A stretch of DNA of 64,000 nt from Hydractinia symbiolongicarpus (taxonomy: Eukaryota; Cnidaria; Hydrozoa; Anthoathecata; Hydractiniidae), in the NCBI RefSeq assembly GCF_029227915.1, contig NC_079881.1:25087501-25151500 (forward strand), given 5' to 3'. The notes under the pieces were generated by a model. That model searched no databases. It was not told the DNA's origin and worked only from the letters and a program-made list of their open reading frames with translations. Both the position numbers and the translations under genes were made by a program. Each line of letters opens with the position of its first letter. Position 1 is the first letter of the stretch. This document shows, in pieces, positions 59,437 to 64,000 of the stretch.

Positions 59437-60248
59437 ACTCATTTCCCGAACGATTTTTTAAATTAATTTTTTACCACTAAAACGGATAAGACTTGTAGTT
59501 CTCAAAAACGATTTCATTTTTAATGAGACGCTGAATAAAAGGAGTTTAATCGCCGGCAAGCGAAAACCCGCGATTTGCCGTAAATCCCGGGCTTGACCCG
59601 TATAGTCGAATGTATACAAAGAAAGTAAACTGGGAGTAAACTCATTTCCCGAACGATTTTTTAAATTATTTTTTCACCACTAAAACGCATGAGACTTGTA
59701 GTTTTCAAAAATGATTTCATTTTTAATGAGACGCTGAATAAAAGGAGTTTAATCGCCGGCAAACGAAAACCCGCGATTTGCCGTAAATCCCGGGCTTGAC
59801 CCGTATAGTCGAATGTATACAAAGAAAGTAAACTGGGAGTAAACTCATTTCCCGAACGATTTTTTAAATTATTTTTTCACCACTAAAACGCATGAGACTT
59901 GTAGTTTTCAAAAATGATTTCATTTTTAATGAGACGCTGAATAAAAGGAGTTTAATCGCCGGCAAACGAAAACCCGCGATTTGCCGTAAATCCCGGGCTT
60001 GACCCGTATAGTCGAATGTATACAAAGAAAGTAAACTGGGAGTAAACTCATTTTCCGAAGGATTTTTTAAATTATTTTTTCACCACTAAAACGCATGAGA
60101 CTTGTAGTTTTCAAAAATGATTTCATTTTTAATGAGACGCTGAATAAAAGGAGTTTAATCGCCGGCAAACGAAAACCCGCAATTTGCCTTAAATCCCGTG
60201 CTTGACCCGTATAGTCAAATGTATACAAAGAAATTAAACTGGGAGTAA
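59437..60248. repeat. 4-mer HOR (812 bp), unit 2
   Basis: Same four monomers at +812. It carries GGCAAGCGAAAACC in the first monomer, shared with unit 3 only, and AAATTAAACTGGG in the last, shared with unit 1 only. This fits stepwise amplification. Confidence 0.9.
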
Positions 60249-61060
60249 ACTCATTTCCCGAACGATTTTTTAAATTAATTTTTTACCACTAAAACGGATA
60301 AGACTTGTAGTTCTCAAAAACGATTTCATTTTTAATGAGACGCTGAATAAAAGGAGTTTAATCGCCGGCAAGCGAAAACCCGCGATTTGCCGTAAATCCC
60401 GGGCTTGACCCGTATAGTCGAATGTATACAAAGAAAGTAAACTGGGAGTAAACTCATTTCCCGAACGATTTTTTAAATTATTTTTTCACCACTAAAACGC
60501 ATGAGACTTGTAGTTTTCAAAAATGATTTCATTTTTAATGAGACGCTGAATAAAAGGAGTTTAATCGCCGGCAAACGAAAACCCGCGATTTGCCGTAAAT
60601 CCCGGGCTTGACCCGTATAGTCGAATGTATACAAAGAAAGTAAACTGGGAGTAAACTCATTTCCCGAACGATTTTTTAAATTATTTTTTCACCACTAAAA
60701 CGCATGAGACTTGTAGTTTTCAAAAATGATTTCATTTTTAATGAGACGCTGAATAAAAGGTGTTTAATCGCCGGCAAACGAAAACCCGCGATTTGCCGTA
60801 AATCCCGGGCTTGACCCGTATAGTCGAATGTATACAAAGAAAGTAAACTGGGAGTAAACTCATTTCCCGAAGGATTTTTTAAATTATTTTTTCACCACTA
60901 AAACGCATGAGACTTGTAGTTTTCAAAAATGATTTCATTTTTAATGAGACGCTGAATAAAAAGAGTTTAATCGCCGGCAAACGAAAACCCGCAATTTGCC
61001 TTAAATCCCGTGCTTGACCCGTATAGTCAAATGTATACAAAGAAAGTAAACTGGGAGTAA
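60249..61060. repeat. 4-mer HOR (812 bp), unit 3
   Basis: Same four monomers. Private changes are AAAGGTGTTTAATCG near 60758 and AATAAAAAGAG near 60956. A shortened fourth unit begins at 61061 (CGGATAAGAC, here with TAGTTTTC) and passes directly to a C monomer at 61264, skipping the two A monomers. Confidence 0.9.
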
Positions 61061-64000
61061 ACTCATTTCCCGAACGATTTTTTAAATTAATTTTTTACCA
61101 CTAAAACGGATAAGACTTGTAGTTTTCAAAAACGATTTCATTTTTAATGAGACGCTGAATAAAAGGAGTTTAATCGCCGGCAAACGAAAACCCGCGATTT
61201 GCCGTAAATCCCGGGCTTGACCCGTATAGTCGAATGTATACAAAGAAACTAAACTGGGAGTAAACTCATTTCCCGAACGATTTTTTAAATTATTTTTTCA
61301 CCACTAAAACGCATGAGACTTGTAGTTTTCAAAAATGATTTCATTTTTAATGAAACGCTGAATAAAAGGAGTTTAATCGCCGGCAAACGAAAACCCGCAA
61401 TTTGCCTTAAATCCCGTGCTTGACCCGTATAGTCAAATGTATACAAAGAAAGTAAACTGGAAGTAAACTCATTTCCCGAACGATTTTTTAAATTATATTT
61501 TCACCACTAAAACGCATGAGACTTGTAGTTTTCAAAAATGATTTCATTTTTAATGAGACGCTGAATAAAAGGAGTTTAATCGCCGGCAAACGAAAACCCG
61601 CGATTTGCCGTAAATCCCGGGCTTGACCCGTATAGTCGAATGTATACAAAGAAAGTAAACTGGGAGTAAACTCATTTCCCGAAAGATTTTTTAAATTATT
61701 TTTTCACCACTAAAACGCATGAGACTTGTAATTTTCAAAAATGATTTCATTTTTGATGAGACGCTGAATAAAAGGAGTTTAATCTCCGGCAAACGAAAAC
61801 CCGCGATTTCCCGTAAATCCCGGACCCGGCCCGTATAGTTAAAAGTATACAAAAAACGTACGCAGGGAGTAAACTCATTTCCCGAACGATTCTTTAAATT
61901 ATATTTTCACCACTAAAACGCATGAGACTTGTAGTTTTCAAAAATGATTTCATTTTTAATGAGACGCTGAATAAAAGGAGTTTAATCGCCTTCAAACGAA
62001 AACCCGGAATTTGCCTTAAATCCCGTGTTTGACCCGTATAGTCAAATGTATACAAAGAAAGTAAACTGGGAGTAAACTCATTTCCCGAACGATTTTTTAA
62101 ATTAATTTTTTACCACTAAAACGCATAAGACTTGTAGTTTTCAAAAACGATTTCATTTTTGATGAGACGCTGAATAAAAGGAGTTTAATCTCCGGCAAAC
62201 GAAAACCCGCGATTTCCCGTGAATCCCGGACCCGGCCCGCATACTCAAAAGTATACAAAAAACGTACGCAGGGAGTAAACTCATTTCCCGAACGATTCTT
62301 TAAATTATATTTTCACCACTAAAACGAATGAGACTTGTAGTTTTCAAAAATGATTTCATTTTTAATGAGACGCTGAATAAAAGGAGTTTAATCGCCGGCA
62401 AACAAAAACCCGCGATTTGCCGTAAATCCCGGGCTTGACCCGTATAGTCGAATGTATACAAAGAAAGTAAACTGGGAGTAAACTCATTTCCCGAACGATT
62501 TTTTAAATTAATTTTTTACCACTAAAACGCATAAGACTTGTAGTTTTCAAAAACGATTTCATTTTTGATGAGACGCTGAATAAAAGGAGTTTAATCTCCG
62601 GCAAACGAAAACCCGCGATTTCCCGTAAATCCCGGACCCGGCCCGTATAGTCAAAAGTATACAAAAAACGTACGCAGCGAGTAAACTCATTTCCCGAACG
62701 ATTCTTTAACTTATATTTTCACCACTAAAACGCATGAGACTTGTAGTTTTCAAAAATGATTTCATTTTTAATGAGACGCTGAATAAAAGGAGTTTAATCG
62801 CCGGCAAACGAAAACCCGCGATTTGCCGTAAATCCCGGGCTTGACCCGTATAGTCGAATGTATACAAAGAAAGTAAACTGGGAGTAAACTCATTTCCCGA
62901 ACGATTTTTTAAATTATTTTTTCACCACTAAAACGCATGAGACTTGTAATTTTCAAAAATGATTTCATTTTTGATGAGACGCTGAATAAAAGGAGTTTAA
63001 TCTCCGGCAAACGAAAACCTGCGATTTCCCGTAAATCCCGGACCCGGCCCGCATACTCAAAAGTATACAAAAAACGTACGCAGGGAGTAAACTTATTTCC
63101 CGAACGATTCTTTAAATTATATTTTCACCACTAAAACGCATGAGACTTGTAGTTTTCAAAAATGATTTCATTTTTAATGAGACGCTGAATAAAAGGAGTT
63201 TAATCGCCGGCAAACGAAAACCCGCGATTTGCCGTAAATCCCGGGCTTGACCCGTATAGTCGAATGTATACAAATAAAGTAAACTGGGAGTAAACTCATT
63301 TCCCAAACGATTTTTTAAATTATTTTTTCACCACTAAAACGCATGAGACTTGTAATTTTCAAAAATGATTTCATTTTTGATGAGACGCTGAATAAAAGGA
63401 GTTTAATCTCCGGCAAACGAAAACCCGCGATTTCCCGTAAATCCCGGACCCGGCCCGCATACTCAAAAGTATACAAAAAACGCACGCAGGGAGTAAACTC
63501 ATTTCCCGAACGATTCTTTAAATTATATTTTCACCACTAAATCGCATGAGACTTGTACTTTTCAAAAATGATTTCATTTTTAATGAGACGCTGAATATAA
63601 GGAGTTTAATCGCCGGCAAACGAAAACCCGCGATTTGCCGTAAATCCCGGTCTTGACCCGTATAGTCGAATGTATACAAAGAAAGTAAACTGGGAGTAAA
63701 CTCATTTCCCGAACGATTTTTTAAATTATTTTTTCACCACTAAAACGCATGAGACTTGTAGTTTTAAAAATGATTTCTTTTTTAATGAGACGCTGAATAA
63801 AAGGAGTTTAATCGCCGGCAAACGAAAACCCGCAATTTCCCGTAAATCCCGGACTCGGCCCGTATAGTCAAAAGTATACAAAAAAAGTACTCAGGAAGTA
63901 AACTCATTTCCCGAACGATTTTTTAAATTATTTTTTCAGCACTAAAACACATGAGACTTGTAGTTTTCAAAAATGATTTCATTTTTGATGAGACGCTGAA

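Larger units (their letters stand above)
1..64000. repeat. 203-bp satellite DNA array spanning the whole window
   Basis: Every part of the window is the same head-to-tail monomer. Landmarks recur in order at about 203-bp spacing: ACTCATTTCCCGAACGATT, TTCACCACTAAAACGCATGA, GAGACGCTGAATAAAAGGAG, GCCGGCAAACGAAAACCCGC, CCCGTATAGTC and GTATACAAAGAAAG. I count 315 full monomers and one partial (63902-64000). Most are exactly 203 bp; the rest are 200, 201, 202, 205 or 219 bp. No unit is inverted and nothing else interrupts the array. It runs off both ends, so its true length is unknown. Length, orientation and nested higher-order structure fit a eukaryotic centromeric or pericentromeric satellite; location is inference. 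I cannot match it to a named family. Confidence 0.97.
57204..64000. repeat. Region VIII: most homogeneous satellite segment
   Basis: Starts every 203 bp from 57204 to 63700, then 63902 (the 63700 unit is 202 bp, having lost one C in GTAGTTTTAAAAATG). Long stretches are A monomers that look identical by eye. It holds a 609-bp doublet and a 812-bp 4-mer HOR, then returns to A/B alternation from 61670 to the edge. The final 99 bases are the first half of a monomer cut by the window end. Confidence 0.9.

Noticed and set aside
57204-61466. Treating the near-identical units as proof of an assembly collapse or expansion.
   Set aside because: Units in 58.6-61.1 kb each carry private or pairwise-shared changes, so they are separate sequences. 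Only the 609-bp doublet remains uncertain without reads.
1-64000. CRISPR array.
   Set aside because: The repeat is about 203 bp and directly contiguous; there are no unique spacers and no cas genes.
1-64000. Transposon or retroelement array, or rDNA intergenic spacer.
   Set aside because: No terminal repeats, target-site duplications, transposase or reverse-transcriptase frames, poly-A tails or rRNA segments are visible; only the monomer itself.
1-64000. tRNA or 5S rRNA-type tandem genes (RNA polymerase III boxes).
   Set aside because: No A-box/B-box pair such as GGTTCGANNCC and no cloverleaf-capable segment found in the monomer.

Overview
The whole 64 kb window is one uninterrupted tandem array of a satellite DNA monomer of about 203 bp. 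With the (arbitrary) phase set at ACTCATTTCC, a hand count gives 315 complete monomers, the first starting at base 1, followed by a 99-bp partial monomer from 63902. All copies point the same way. I found no gene, RNA gene, transposon, CRISPR array, inversion or non-satellite spacer. The best guess is a nuclear eukaryotic chromosome: a long, head-to-tail, nucleosome-sized satellite with nested higher-order repeats (HORs), as in centromeric or pericentromeric heterochromatin. The species cannot be named. A consensus-like monomer (58828-59030) is about 37% G+C with 13 CpG, roughly 1.9 times the number expected from its composition. This suggests a germline with little CpG methylation, as in many invertebrates; that is inference.

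The monomer is bipartite. Bases 1-110 are AT-rich, with A/T tracts and a strong dyad at 66-87. Bases 111-175 are GC- and CpG-rich (GCCGGC, CCCGGG, CCCGTATAG). The last 28 bases are AT-rich again. About eight recurring variants are called here A, B, C, D, E, F, V and H. The array is a patchwork of local amplifications of blocks of these variants.

Layout: 1-8912 is a heterogeneous mosaic with 11-mer and 5-mer duplications, and its first 1.2 kb recurs at 8913-10534. 8913-18055 holds 5-mer, 4-mer and 14-mer HORs with V, F and C variants and one 16-bp insertion. 18056-24350 holds a 20-mer (4062 bp) and a 5-mer (1015 bp). 24351-31232 holds three copies of a 7-8-mer HOR, two of which lost a monomer and gained a hybrid monomer. 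Around 31.2-32.7 kb the variant set changes: V, E and F end and the A/B set takes over. 31233-38536 holds 8-mer and 4-mer HORs. 38537-45835 holds a 13-mer HOR in three copies. 45836-57203 holds 13-mer, 6-mer, 4-mer and 3-mer duplications. 57204-64000 holds an almost identical 609-bp doublet, a clean 812-bp 4-mer HOR and A/B alternation. From 45836 to 63699 monomer boundaries stay on an exact 203-bp register for 88 monomers.

Nothing here works as a gene set. Open reading frames of 60-106 codons occur on both strands only because each monomer has few stops; 203 is not divisible by 3, so the frame shifts at every unit. The points worth following are the HOR history (precise whole-monomer deletions, hybrid monomers), the dyad symmetries, and a CENP-B-box-like motif one base short of the canonical spacing.
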